In this document: positions 1 to 6,341 of the stretch, piece by piece
Layout of the letters: each line of letters begins with the position of its first letter
Numbering within the stretch: position 1 is the stretch's first letter
Source: a virus
Virus record (IMG/VR): IMGVR_UViG_3300037137_000682
Coordinates: 1-20,642 of that record
Direction: 5' to 3' (one strand)
DNA length: 20,642 bases
The notes under the pieces: model-generated
The model's database searches: none
The model's input: the letters and a program-made list of their open reading frames with translations, nothing else
What the model was told of the DNA's origin: nothing
Program-made: the position numbers and the translations under genes

Positions 1-39
1 GGCCCAGCTCCTGGTCAAGCTTTGAGATTAGCGATATGA
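1..39 (+). CDS. 3' end of an upstream gene, possibly large terminase subunit (partial)
   Basis: Only the last dozen codons are in the window. In frame 1 they read GPAPGQALRLAI followed by TGA at 37-39, which overlaps the next ATG (36-38) as ATGA, the coupling style used repeatedly in this operon. Phage gene order normally puts the large terminase just before the portal region, so terminase is a positional guess; the residues themselves show nothing diagnostic. Frame 2 also ends nearby (TGA at 23-25), so the reading frame is not certain. Confidence 0.35.
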   Translation, partial: GPAPGQALRLAI

Positions 40-284
40 ACGAATTTAATAATTACGATGTTAAAAGAGTAGAAAAATGCGTATCTGAATTGCGATTGCA
101 TTTTGATACTGTACAAATATTTTGTACTCGTTCTGATGATACCGGTGATAGCACACAGAACATACATAGCGGTCGAGGTAATTGGTTTGCCCGATACGGA
201 CAAGTGAAAGCCTTTGTACATGACCATGAAATAGGTTATATTAATGCTATAAAGCAAAAAAGTCAAGAAGATACAGAAATTTAA
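36..284 (+). CDS. Small conserved-type phage protein between terminase and portal (hypothetical)
   Basis: This encodes 82 aa with no recognised catalytic motif. It begins with an acidic/polar helix-like segment (MNEFNNYDVKRVEKCVSEL). A compact core follows, with the phrase VQIFCTR near residue 26 and a glycine/aromatic segment GNWFARYGQVKAFVHDHE near residues 48-65. Short proteins with this kind of GNWxARYGQV segment are, from memory, common beside terminase and portal genes of siphophages, and their function is not established. The ATG at 36 was chosen because it overlaps the TGA of the upstream frame; the same frame is open to the window edge, so an earlier start cannot be excluded. The stop is followed after two bases by the ribosome site of the portal gene, indicating one operon. 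Confidence 0.7.
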   Translation: MNEFNNYDVKRVEKCVSELRLHFDTVQIFCTRSDDTGDSTQNIHSGRGNWFARYGQVKAFVHDHEIGYINAIKQKSQEDTEI

Positions 285-296
285 CAAGGATTGAAT

Positions 297-1799
297 ATGT
301 CAAATGAAAGTGGATTGCCAACAGCATCGCAGTTAGTACCTGATAGCAGTATATACAATAACCCAACAACAGGCATACTACAGGATTATACAGGATACAA
401 AGATTACCGCACGGTTAATCAGTATGACTTTCTGGAGCAAACGTTTGAGGGGTCGCGGCATTATCGAGATTGCGGTTATTTACAGTATACCGATAGGGAA
501 ATGTTTTATCAGACGCGCAGGAAAATAAGTTATTATGTTAATGTTTTTAAACCGATCATCAATGCTATGGTTGATCCTTGCTTTCAAGGCGAGATCAGGC
601 GCGAAACTACAAACGAACTATTTGAGGCTTTCATTGACAACTGCGACAACGCCGGAACGTCGCTCAATACGTTTATGAAAAACGCTATTAAACATGCGCG
701 GCTGTTCTCACTCAATTTCATCGTGATGGATAATCTCACGGCTGATGTTGTGGCACAAGCGCAGACTGCAGAGGAGATGAAAGCACAACGCGCATTGCCG
801 TACATCTACGAGCGCAAGCCGCAACAAGTGAAAAATCATGTTTGCGACGCGCAGGGCAAGCTGGTATCAATCACGTTTTACGACAAGTACGAGGAAGTGA
901 AAACCGGTGATAAAACAGAGTGCCGCCAGTATTTCAGGCAATGGGATAACCAGAACTGGAAGTTGTTTTACATTGTCAGAACTGATGGCAAAGAAATTAC
1001 CATCGTAGAAGAAGAAGGAATACACGGTCTCGGTGTTATCCCGGTGGTAATTATCACGGCCTTTGCTTCCAGTGCGAAAATTAAAGAGTTTCCCGATCCG
1101 CAATTTTACAATTTAGCAGTACTGGTACATGGCCTGTTTAATAAAGAGTCGCAGGTTAATTTCATGGAGATTATGCAGACGTTTAGCATCCTCGTTACAA
1201 GCGGGTTAGGTGCAGGAGCGAAGTCGCTTGGCCCTGCTACTTTCCTCGATTGCGGCACTGATAGCAAATGGCCTCCACAGTACATTGCGCCTTCACAAGA
1301 GGGTATCAAAACGCTGGTAGATAACTGCGAACGGCTCAAGGGCGAGATAAAGGACGAGGCTAAACAGGCTGGTGTAGTGGGTGTGGTGGAATCGAAAAGC
1401 GGGATTGCAAAAGAATGGGATTTCCGAGCAGAGGAACAGGTACTCAAGGAAACAAGCGAGTGCGGGGAAGAAACAGAGGAAGACCTGGCGGTGTTGTTTG
1501 GTCTGTATATCGGCAGCGATATACCGTATGATGTAGAATATCCGCATTCATTTAGCCCTACTGCTGATAACGACGATATTACAACTGCATTATTGATACT
1601 CAAGGAGTTCCCGCCAGAATCTGTTAAAAAACTATTGTGGCTTGATATTGCAGAGCGCAGATGGAAAAATGATCCTGAGAAATTGCAGGAAATAAAGGAT
1701 GCTCTTGAGGCTGATTTGATAGAAGCAACAGAGATAAAGAAAATGCAACTTAGTGAATCTATGACATTAACTAATCAAGGTGATGCAATAGGTGAATAA
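297..1799 (+). CDS. Portal protein
   Basis: This encodes 500 aa, a normal length for a siphophage portal, the dodecameric ring at the capsid vertex through which DNA enters and leaves. The sequence has the typical portal pattern: an N-terminal region with YYVNVFKPIINAMVDPCF, a mixed alpha/beta domain around residues 150-260, and a long C-terminal helical region rich in charged residues with a stretch like ERLKGEIKDEAKQ (clip/stem-crown type). It resembles the DUF4055-type portal group more than lambda gpB, but that family choice is from memory. The ATG at 297 is preferred over the TTG at 291 because AAGGA at 286-290 lies six bases upstream of it. The 3' end overlaps the next gene by eight bases. 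Confidence 0.85.
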   Translation: MSNESGLPTASQLVPDSSIYNNPTTGILQDYTGYKDYRTVNQYDFLEQTFEGSRHYRDCGYLQYTDREMFYQTRRKISYYVNVFKPIINAMVDPCFQGEIRRETTNELFEAFIDNCDNAGTSLNTFMKNAIKHARLFSLNFIVMDNLTADVVAQAQTAEEMKAQRALPYIYERKPQQVKNHVCDAQGKLVSITFYDKYEEVKTGDKTECRQYFRQWDNQNWKLFYIVRTDGKEITIVEEEGIHGLGVIPVVIITAFASSAKIKEFPDPQFYNLAVLVHGLFNKESQVNFMEIMQTFSILVTSGLGAGAKSLGPATFLDCGTDSKWPPQYIAPSQEGIKTLVDNCERLKGEIKDEAKQAGVVGVVESKSGIAKEWDFRAEEQVLKETSECGEETEEDLAVLFGLYIGSDIPYDVEYPHSFSPTADNDDITTALLILKEFPPESVKKLLWLDIAERRWKNDPEKLQEIKDALEADLIEATEIKKMQLSESMTLTNQGDAIGE

Positions 1800-2946
1800 G
1801 ATACAAAAAGCAGTATCTGATTTTGAGAAAAAAAACGGTGTATTGCTGAAAAAGGTTAGTGATGCACTGATTTCTACTATATCAGAAAATGATAGTGTAT
1901 CTGTAATATCAGATAAAATCACTAAGATATACACAAAGTACAATGTTAAAAAAGAGACTAAAAATTTACTGCTTAATTACATTGTTGAATCTGTATCTAT
2001 TGGAATTGGTACAGAAATAGCAGGAAAAAAGCGAGTAAATAGCTTTAAATATTGGTATGCAGAACACGCATACAATGCTGCTGGTGTACCGATTAAGACT
2101 ACACTAAATTCTATTACTGATATACTGGCAGTAAAAAAAGAAATAACGCGATCACTTGCTGCCGGGAGTTCGTGGCGTAAGGCTGCACAGGATTTATCAG
2201 ATAAAAAAATAATAATATCTGATGTGGCAAAAGATGTACAAAGTATTATAGACAAAGCGAGGGGTGTATATGGCCTCACGAATAGCTCGGAAGCTTACCA
2301 AGAGTACAAAAAAGAGATTAGCATTGTGCAGCATAGAATTAATCGCCTCACAGATCAAGATACCTCAAAACTTAAAAGGGCTTACCAAAACATACTGGAT
2401 ATTACAAATAAATCAAGCGCTGCACAAGTTGAAAATGCCATTAAATACGCATCATATTTCAAAGAACGATACAATACCGAAAGAATAGCACGTACTGAAA
2501 TGGCAAGGGCTTATGGTGACGCTGCTTTTAGCGATGCGATTTACACTGACGATATTGTTGGAATACAATTTAATTTAAGTGATAGGCACGTTGAGTTTGA
2601 TATATGCAATTTTCACTGCGAAGCTGATTTATACGGAATGGGTGCTGGGATATATCCAAAGGAACGCGCTCCAGAATATCCATTTCATCCTAATTGCCTT
2701 TGCAATATATCAACAATATACAACGGTGAAGTTCCAGATAAATCGGGTAGTGATTATGATCCTAAGCAGGGTAAAAAATATCTGGAAAAATTATCGGATC
2801 AAGATCGTAAGGATTTAATGGGAATAAAAGGCGCGGAGGCGTTTGCTGACAGCCCCAAAACGTGGGAGAAGAATCTGCGCAATTGGAACGGCCAGGAAAA
2901 TAAAGAGGCGACTATACCAGAAAGCGTATTGTATGGGGAAAAGTAA
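1792..2946 (+). CDS. Minor head protein, Mu gpF / SPP1 gp7-like
   Basis: This encodes 384 aa with a GTG start inside the end of the portal gene. AAGGTGA at 1777-1783 gives a proper ribosome site, eight bases before the GTG. The C-terminal half carries the family signature: ARTEMARAYGDAAFSDA (about residues 230-246), then a D-R-H...C-x3-C segment (DRHVEFDICNFHC), then PEYPFHPNCLCNIS, the HPNCxC cysteine/histidine cluster that closes the domain. The N-terminal half is helical and lysine-rich. Proteins of this family sit in few copies near the portal and are injected or aid head assembly; the exact job here is inferred from family and position. The tail region near 2830-2946 is followed directly by an overlapping small gene. 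Confidence 0.88.
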   Translation: MNKIQKAVSDFEKKNGVLLKKVSDALISTISENDSVSVISDKITKIYTKYNVKKETKNLLLNYIVESVSIGIGTEIAGKKRVNSFKYWYAEHAYNAAGVPIKTTLNSITDILAVKKEITRSLAAGSSWRKAAQDLSDKKIIISDVAKDVQSIIDKARGVYGLTNSSEAYQEYKKEISIVQHRINRLTDQDTSKLKRAYQNILDITNKSSAAQVENAIKYASYFKERYNTERIARTEMARAYGDAAFSDAIYTDDIVGIQFNLSDRHVEFDICNFHCEADLYGMGAGIYPKERAPEYPFHPNCLCNISTIYNGEVPDKSGSDYDPKQGKKYLEKLSDQDRKDLMGIKGAEAFADSPKTWEKNLRNWNGQENKEATIPESVLYGEK

Positions 2947-3094
2947 AAAGTTCGTGCCTGACACTCCAAAGGTTAAGCTGCCTAAAAAGCGGGTTAAGCC
3001 GGCGCGGTACATGAGCGATAGCGAGCCTGTTTATCGTGTTGAACAATCGGTAACAATGCCCGAAGATGAGATAAATTATCTTGATTATATATAA
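2933..3094 (+). CDS. Small basic protein, 53 aa (hypothetical)
   Basis: The ATG at 2933 lies inside the last codons of the minor head gene (14-base overlap). The product begins MGKSKKFVPDTPKVKLPKK, is very rich in lysine and proline in its first half, and ends in an acidic tail with EDEINYLDYI. The ribosome site is weak (AGAAAG-like), so translation is probably coupled to the gene before. The frame is open further upstream, but an earlier start would bury it deep in the minor head gene. A basic first half and acidic end could suit a head-associated or nucleic-acid-contacting peptide; no family is recognised. The last codons overlap a direct repeat and a promoter-like region follows. Confidence 0.55.
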   Translation: MGKSKKFVPDTPKVKLPKKRVKPARYMSDSEPVYRVEQSVTMPEDEINYLDYI

Positions 3095-3114
3095 ATTACC
3101 GATTTATCTTGATT
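3076..3114 (+). repeat. Direct repeat TTATCTTGATT, two copies
   Basis: The 11-base word TTATCTTGATT occurs at 3076-3086 and again at 3104-3114, 28 bases apart (between two and three helical turns). The first copy ends the coding part of the 53-aa gene and the second contains the -35-like box of the putative promoter. It could be an operator pair or a chance duplication in AT-rich DNA. Confidence 0.4.
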
Positions 3115-3137
3115 TATTTTACGAAATAGCTTATTAT
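3109..3137 (+). promoter_or_regulatory. Putative sigma70-type promoter upstream of the decoration gene
   Basis: TTGATT at 3109-3114 and TATTAT at 3132-3137 are separated by exactly 17 bases, a near-consensus arrangement. They lie in the 95-base gap between the 53-aa gene and the 218-aa gene, about 50 bases before the ATG at 3190. Together with the terminator at 4055-4096 this would make a separately transcribed two-gene unit. The region is AT-rich, so chance matches are possible. Confidence 0.5.
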
Positions 3138-3189
3138 TATTAATAGGCAGTACCAACGGCTACCAAAAACATTTTCACGGAGGCGTTTT

Positions 3190-3846
3190 ATGGCAGTAAA
3201 ACTTTTAGGCAATGCAATCCAGCCTACTGATAACGCAGTAGGATACAATCTGACAATCGGTACGTTTACAAGCGCGGCAGTTAATACTGATCCGCTAAAT
3301 AAGCTCAATTCCGCTAAAACAAAAAGTGTGGATATATGCGCTGATGATGGTGGTGCAAACTTTGGCACTACTGATTTGCGTACCGTACGGGCGCGACTGT
3401 TGCTTACTACTGCACAGAGTGGTGCATCGTCTTATGGCGCTATTATGGGGCAGGTAAAAAATACAGCGGCTTGTACATCAACCGGAAATAAATTTGGAGT
3501 TAAGGGATACTATGAGGCTACCAGTACGGCAACGGTATCTAACCTGTCGTGCGGTGTACTTGGTATGATTGATGTGCCTACGAGCGGCGTAATTGCGGCG
3601 AGCGCGGTTGTATCCGCGTTTAATGCGGCCTCGGTATCGCTTGCCGGTACTCATACGGGCAATGCTGTTGGTTTGCAGGTGAGTACCCCTGTAGCAGGTG
3701 CGTGGGATGCGGCGTTGTCGGTAACTGTTGCTGGTGGTTCGGCAGCAAGTGGATCAACCGCTGCCGATGGTACAATCATCGGCAAGGTTAAAGTTTTAAT
3801 TGACGGTGTTGTAGGGTACATTAACTGTTATCCTACCCCTCACTAA
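3190..3846 (+). CDS. Probable head decoration / virion surface protein (218 aa)
   Basis: The ATG is preceded by a strong ribosome site (GGAGG at 3179-3183). The product is poor in charged residues and rich in Ala, Gly, Ser, Thr and Val, with alternating hydrophobic patterns suggesting an all-beta fold. Landmarks are VRARLLLTTAQSG (about residues 67-79), ATSTATVSNLSCGVLGMID, FNAASVSLAGTHTGNAVG, and a C-terminal strand pair GKVKVLIDGVVGYINCYP. A family with this layout, ending in a short K-V-x-I-D-G-x-x-x-Y-I hairpin, is from memory frequent next to coat genes of uncultured phages and is thought to be a virion protein. Decoration is inferred from composition, strong translation signal, own promoter candidate and position before the scaffold and coat genes. 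A head fibre is the main alternative. Confidence 0.6.
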   Translation: MAVKLLGNAIQPTDNAVGYNLTIGTFTSAAVNTDPLNKLNSAKTKSVDICADDGGANFGTTDLRTVRARLLLTTAQSGASSYGAIMGQVKNTAACTSTGNKFGVKGYYEATSTATVSNLSCGVLGMIDVPTSGVIAASAVVSAFNAASVSLAGTHTGNAVGLQVSTPVAGAWDAALSVTVAGGSAASGSTAADGTIIGKVKVLIDGVVGYINCYPTPH

Positions 3847-3847
3847 T

Positions 3848-3991
3848 ATGATAACCATCGAATTACTTGATACGCGATTTGTTGAATTGACCGATGAGTT
3901 AAAGCGGGTGGAAGGTGCGATTCGTGAGAATAGGCAGATGCGGGATTGGTTGGCATCTCAACCTGTTAAGGAAGAAAAGAAGAAAAAATAA
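3848..3991 (+). CDS. Small coiled-coil protein, 47 aa (hypothetical)
   Basis: The ATG follows the stop of the decoration gene after one base. The product starts MITIELLDTRFVELTDELKR, has a helical heptad-like centre (L, V, I spaced among E, K and R) and ends in a lysine-rich tail EEKKKK. Size and composition match small helical peptides often found beside phage head genes. There is no clear ribosome site, so coupling to the decoration gene is likely. The function is unknown; an accessory or assembly peptide for the decoration protein is a guess from the two-gene unit. The terminator lies about 60 bases after the stop. Confidence 0.6.
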   Translation: MITIELLDTRFVELTDELKRVEGAIRENRQMRDWLASQPVKEEKKKK

Positions 3992-4054
3992 TTCTTTGAA
4001 ATAATCGGGCAGTAATTATCCTTTAGCGGGGAGAGTTATTGCAGTTTTGACTTA

Positions 4055-4096
4055 GGGCAATGTAAGGTGCTTACACATCGGACATTGCCCTTTTTT
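4055..4096 (+). terminator. Intrinsic (rho-independent) terminator
   Basis: GGGCAATGT at 4055-4063 pairs perfectly with ACATTGCCC at 4082-4090, followed at once by six T residues (4091-4096). The loop is 18 bases. An alternative small hairpin, TGTAAG (4061-4066) with CTTACA (4070-4075), shares three bases of the left arm and could compete with the terminator stem. The descending arm plus T-run is partly duplicated: ATTGCCCTTTT occurs at 4084-4094 and 4097-4107. Confidence 0.85.
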
Positions 4097-4114
4097 ATTG
4101 CCCTTTTATATACT
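4085..4114 (+). promoter_or_regulatory. Putative promoter overlapping the terminator
   Basis: TTGCCC at 4085-4090, inside the right arm of the terminator, is followed after 18 bases by TATACT at 4109-4114. Transcription would start near 4120, just ahead of the leader sequence, and would supply the scaffold and coat genes cut off by the terminator. The -35 box is a weaker match than the -10 box. Confidence 0.4.
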
Positions 4115-4127
4115 CCCTTGAGGAGAA

Positions 4128-4164
4128 ATGTAGTATGTCCATGAGACACAAAACACGGCCTTGA
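4128..4164 (+). promoter_or_regulatory. Leader region with a minimal ORF and a nine-codon ORF
   Basis: GAGGAG at 4120-4125 looks like a ribosome site with no long gene behind it. The nearest start is ATG at 4128 followed directly by TAG (a start-stop mini-ORF). A second ATG at 4135 opens a nine-codon frame, MSMRHKTRP, ending in TGA at 4162-4164. The TGA falls in the loop of a hairpin (CGGC 4156-4159, GCCG 4165-4168) just ahead of the scaffold gene's own ribosome site at 4169-4174. This arrangement suits a translated leader coupled to the scaffold gene, but translation is not shown. Confidence 0.35.
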
Positions 4165-4182
4165 GCCGAAAGGATGGAATGT

Positions 4183-4863
4183 ATGGATTTGAATGAAGTG
4201 GTTGGCTCTTTGACAGACGATCAAAAGGGAATTGTACTCGCGGCAATCGAGGCTGAGAAGTCACGCGGCATTGAAGCGGCTAACAAAAAAGGCGCAGAAA
4301 ATGCCAGGTTGCGCAGGGAAACAGAAGCATATCGCAATGCTATTCGTAACACATTTGAAATAGACGTTACGAGTGCCGACGAATTACCTGATGTGCTATC
4401 ACGATTCAAAACAAAAACAGTAGCCAGCGGAGAATACGTACCTATAAAAGATTTTGAGTTGCTAAAGAAACAGATTTCAGAGCGGGATGCTAAAATAGAA
4501 GCGGCTAACCGTGATCTGCGCAACTCAAAAACAGCAGAAAAGCTGAACAAGGTTATATGCGATCATTTTCACGCTGCTGATTATCTTATTAAAGACCTCA
4601 TTGCACAAGACAGGGTTAGGTTGACAGAATCTGGCGATGTGGTTTTTGTTGATGGTGATGAGGAAATAGAAGCAGCAAAAGGAATTGAAAAGCTGAAAAA
4701 ATCACGACCTGACCTTGTAAAAAACACATCAAAACCCGGAAGCGGAGGCGCTGGTGGGTCTAAAGATAAAAAAAATGAAAAATCAATATCATTAGATGAA
4801 TTTAACAACCTTTCTGGTTTAGAGCGTAACAGGCTCATGGCAGAAGGGTACAAACTAACATAA
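4183..4863 (+). CDS. Scaffold protein, phage GP20-like
   Basis: This encodes 226 aa. The ATG at 4183 is preferred over the ATG at 4174 because AAAGGA at 4169-4174 then lies eight bases upstream. The order of parts is typical of siphophage scaffolds: an N-terminal helix (MDLNEVVGSLTDDQKGIVL), a long charged helical/coiled-coil region (residues about 20-55 and 85-125, e.g. DAKIEAANRDLRNSKTAEKL), a small domain, and a low-complexity Gly/Ser/Lys linker (GSGGAGGSKDKKNEK) before a C-terminal helix with LSGLERNRLMAEG, which in such proteins contacts the coat. It lies directly before the coat gene with a 13-base gap. Scaffolds guide procapsid assembly and then leave. The family label is from pattern, not a search. 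Confidence 0.8.
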   Translation: MDLNEVVGSLTDDQKGIVLAAIEAEKSRGIEAANKKGAENARLRRETEAYRNAIRNTFEIDVTSADELPDVLSRFKTKTVASGEYVPIKDFELLKKQISERDAKIEAANRDLRNSKTAEKLNKVICDHFHAADYLIKDLIAQDRVRLTESGDVVFVDGDEEIEAAKGIEKLKKSRPDLVKNTSKPGSGGAGGSKDKKNEKSISLDEFNNLSGLERNRLMAEGYKLT

Positions 4864-4876
4864 CAAGGAGTGCATT

Positions 4877-6037
4877 ATGGCAGCAGGCGATTTTACCATG
4901 ACAAGCATTGCCCCGGTACTTTACTCGGCAGCGCAGACAGTTTCACAGGAGCCTATAGGTTTCCTCAATTCAATTTCTACCACGTTTGACGACAAAGGTG
5001 TTGCCAAAGGCGATACCATTTACGTTCCGTATACCGCGAAGAATACGGTTGCTGAATACACGCCTGCGGCTTATGCTGCACTCGGTACTGCGGCCACTGC
5101 AAGCAGTATCGGCGTGGGTATCAGTAATTCTTACGTGGATTCTTGGAGCGTTAGCGGTGAGCAGGAGAGGTCACTTCTTAACGGTGATAACGGCGCTGAA
5201 TGGTTGCGTCTCAAGACCGAAAACGCAATGCGTACAGTTCGCAATGCGATGGAAGTACTCGCGTTTACCGCCGTGAAAAACGGTTCATCCAGAGCGAACG
5301 GCACGGCAGGCACGACACCTTTCGCAAGCGATCTTACGGCACTTACTGCCGCTAAGAAAATCCTGGTGGACAATGGCGCACCGCTTTCTGATCTGCAATG
5401 CGTTATGAACTCCGATGCGGCGATGAATCTGTCGAATCTTGGAATTTACAACCAGGCTATGATTGCAGGAAGCGACACGGAACGGCGTACTGGCCGGTAT
5501 CTTCCTCAGCATGGTTTCAACATCAGCGTATCCGGTGGGATTTCTTCACATACCGCCGGAGCAGGTACTGGCTACGATCTCACATCTGCTTCGCATCCTG
5601 TTGGAACGACGACGCTCATTACTGAGAGCGGAACAGTTAATGCTACCGGTTTTGTAGCTGGTGATGTTATTACTAAAGCCGGTGGAACCACTGACGCGAA
5701 TAAATACGTTATTAATACAGGTCTTGTTGCAACAAGTGGAAATCTTGTAATCAATAGGCCGGGTCTTGTGGTAGTTGGTGCTGATGCTGATGAATTGACA
5801 ATCGGTGGATCGTACACAGGCGCATTCTGCTTTGAGCGTTCTGCTGTTGTTGGTGTTGTGCGTCCCCCGCTGATCCCAGCGAGCGCCATTCTTCAGACTC
5901 AGCTTGTTACGGATCAGTTCGGTCTTACGTATCTGTTTGTCCGTTGCATAGGCGATGGCATCATCACCTATCGAATACACCTCTGCGGTGGTTTCAAGGC
6001 TGTGCAGAATGAACACATTGCAACTATTCTCGGATAA
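4877..6037 (+). CDS. Major capsid (coat) protein, P22-coat-like HK97 fold
   Basis: This encodes 386 aa behind a strong ribosome site (AAGGAGTG at 4864-4871). The N-terminus (IAPVLYSAAQTVSQEPIGFL, then GDTIYVPYTAK) and the following helix with ERSLLNGDNGAEWLRLKTENAMRTV resemble the P22 gp5 type of coat: N-arm, then E-loop strand, then spine helix. A beta-rich, Gly/Thr-rich stretch at about residues 230-315 (from AGTGYDLTSA to ELTIGGS) may be an inserted domain of the P22 I-domain kind. The protein ends with A-domain strands and HIATILG. Position after the scaffold supports the call strongly; the P22-like subgroup is less certain. Confidence 0.82.
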   Translation: MAAGDFTMTSIAPVLYSAAQTVSQEPIGFLNSISTTFDDKGVAKGDTIYVPYTAKNTVAEYTPAAYAALGTAATASSIGVGISNSYVDSWSVSGEQERSLLNGDNGAEWLRLKTENAMRTVRNAMEVLAFTAVKNGSSRANGTAGTTPFASDLTALTAAKKILVDNGAPLSDLQCVMNSDAAMNLSNLGIYNQAMIAGSDTERRTGRYLPQHGFNISVSGGISSHTAGAGTGYDLTSASHPVGTTTLITESGTVNATGFVAGDVITKAGGTTDANKYVINTGLVATSGNLVINRPGLVVVGADADELTIGGSYTGAFCFERSAVVGVVRPPLIPASAILQTQLVTDQFGLTYLFVRCIGDGIITYRIHLCGGFKAVQNEHIATILG

Positions 6038-6047
6038 GGATAAAAAC

Positions 6048-6341
6048 ATGATAACTGTACGATGGATTGACGGTAACAGGACAAAACAGATAGAAGATTC
6101 CAGACTTGCTGAATATCTATCGTATGGTTGGATTGTGTGCGATGATAATGCTAAACAGGAACCGGTAGAAATGCCGGTTCCTGTTGTTTTAACTGAGCAA
6201 GAGCCGTATGTTGATAATACAGAATACGGTAAAATAGTTGCTGTTAATCCTGAACCTGAAAAAGAAATCGGTTCAAATGTTGATAAGCTTGAGGCAGCAA
6301 TGAAAAAACACAAGCGCGGTCGTGGCAGGCCTAAAAAATAA
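6048..6341 (+). CDS. Small protein with AT-hook-like C-terminus (97 aa)
   Basis: The ATG at 6048 has AAGGA at 6036-6040 upstream, overlapping the coat stop codon. The first 35 residues (MITVRWIDGNRTKQIEDSRL...YGWIVC) look like a small compact domain. The centre is acidic and proline-rich, with a PVEMPVPVV segment. The C-terminus is KKHKRGRGRPKK, where RGRP flanked by basic residues matches the AT-hook, a minor-groove DNA-binding element. Short connector-region proteins of phages sometimes end in GRPKK, so this may be a head-completion protein contacting DNA at the portal; that role is inferred. The gene contains a perfect 12-base inverted repeat. Its stop overlaps the next ATG by one base. 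Confidence 0.65.
   Translation: MITVRWIDGNRTKQIEDSRLAEYLSYGWIVCDDNAKQEPVEMPVPVVLTEQEPYVDNTEYGKIVAVNPEPEKEIGSNVDKLEAAMKKHKRGRGRPKK
6154..6185 (+). repeat. Perfect 12-base inverted repeat inside a gene
   Basis: AACAGGAACCGG at 6154-6165 pairs perfectly with CCGGTTCCTGTT at 6174-6185 across an 8-base loop, followed by GTTTT. This is the strongest hairpin seen inside any gene of the window and lies about 120 bases after the coat stop codon. It could act as a weak terminator, a barrier to 3' exonucleases or a processing site that sets coat mRNA level; the T-run is too short for a confident terminator call. Confidence 0.6.

Noticed and set aside
1106-1603. Open frame of 165 codons on the - strand inside the portal gene
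   Set aside because: It is fully antisense to the portal, with serine-rich low-complexity translation and no start signals.
2264-2488. 74-codon + strand frame inside the minor head gene
   Set aside because: It is an alternative frame of a gene with a clear family motif; nothing suggests translation.
3810-3836. Hairpin at the end of the decoration gene (GTAGGGTA with TATCCTAC)
   Set aside because: It has a G-T wobble, no T-run after it and lies in coding sequence; the real terminator is 220 bases further on.
4036-4224. 62-codon - strand frame over the terminator and leader region
   Set aside because: It runs through the terminator hairpin and has no ribosome site; the region is better explained as regulatory.
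5546-6313. Open frame of 255 codons on the - strand across the coat gene end
   Set aside because: It lies opposite the coat gene and the 97-aa gene, has no ribosome site, and its product is a Ser/Thr/Ile/Cys-rich string without family features. It is the antisense shadow of well-supported genes.
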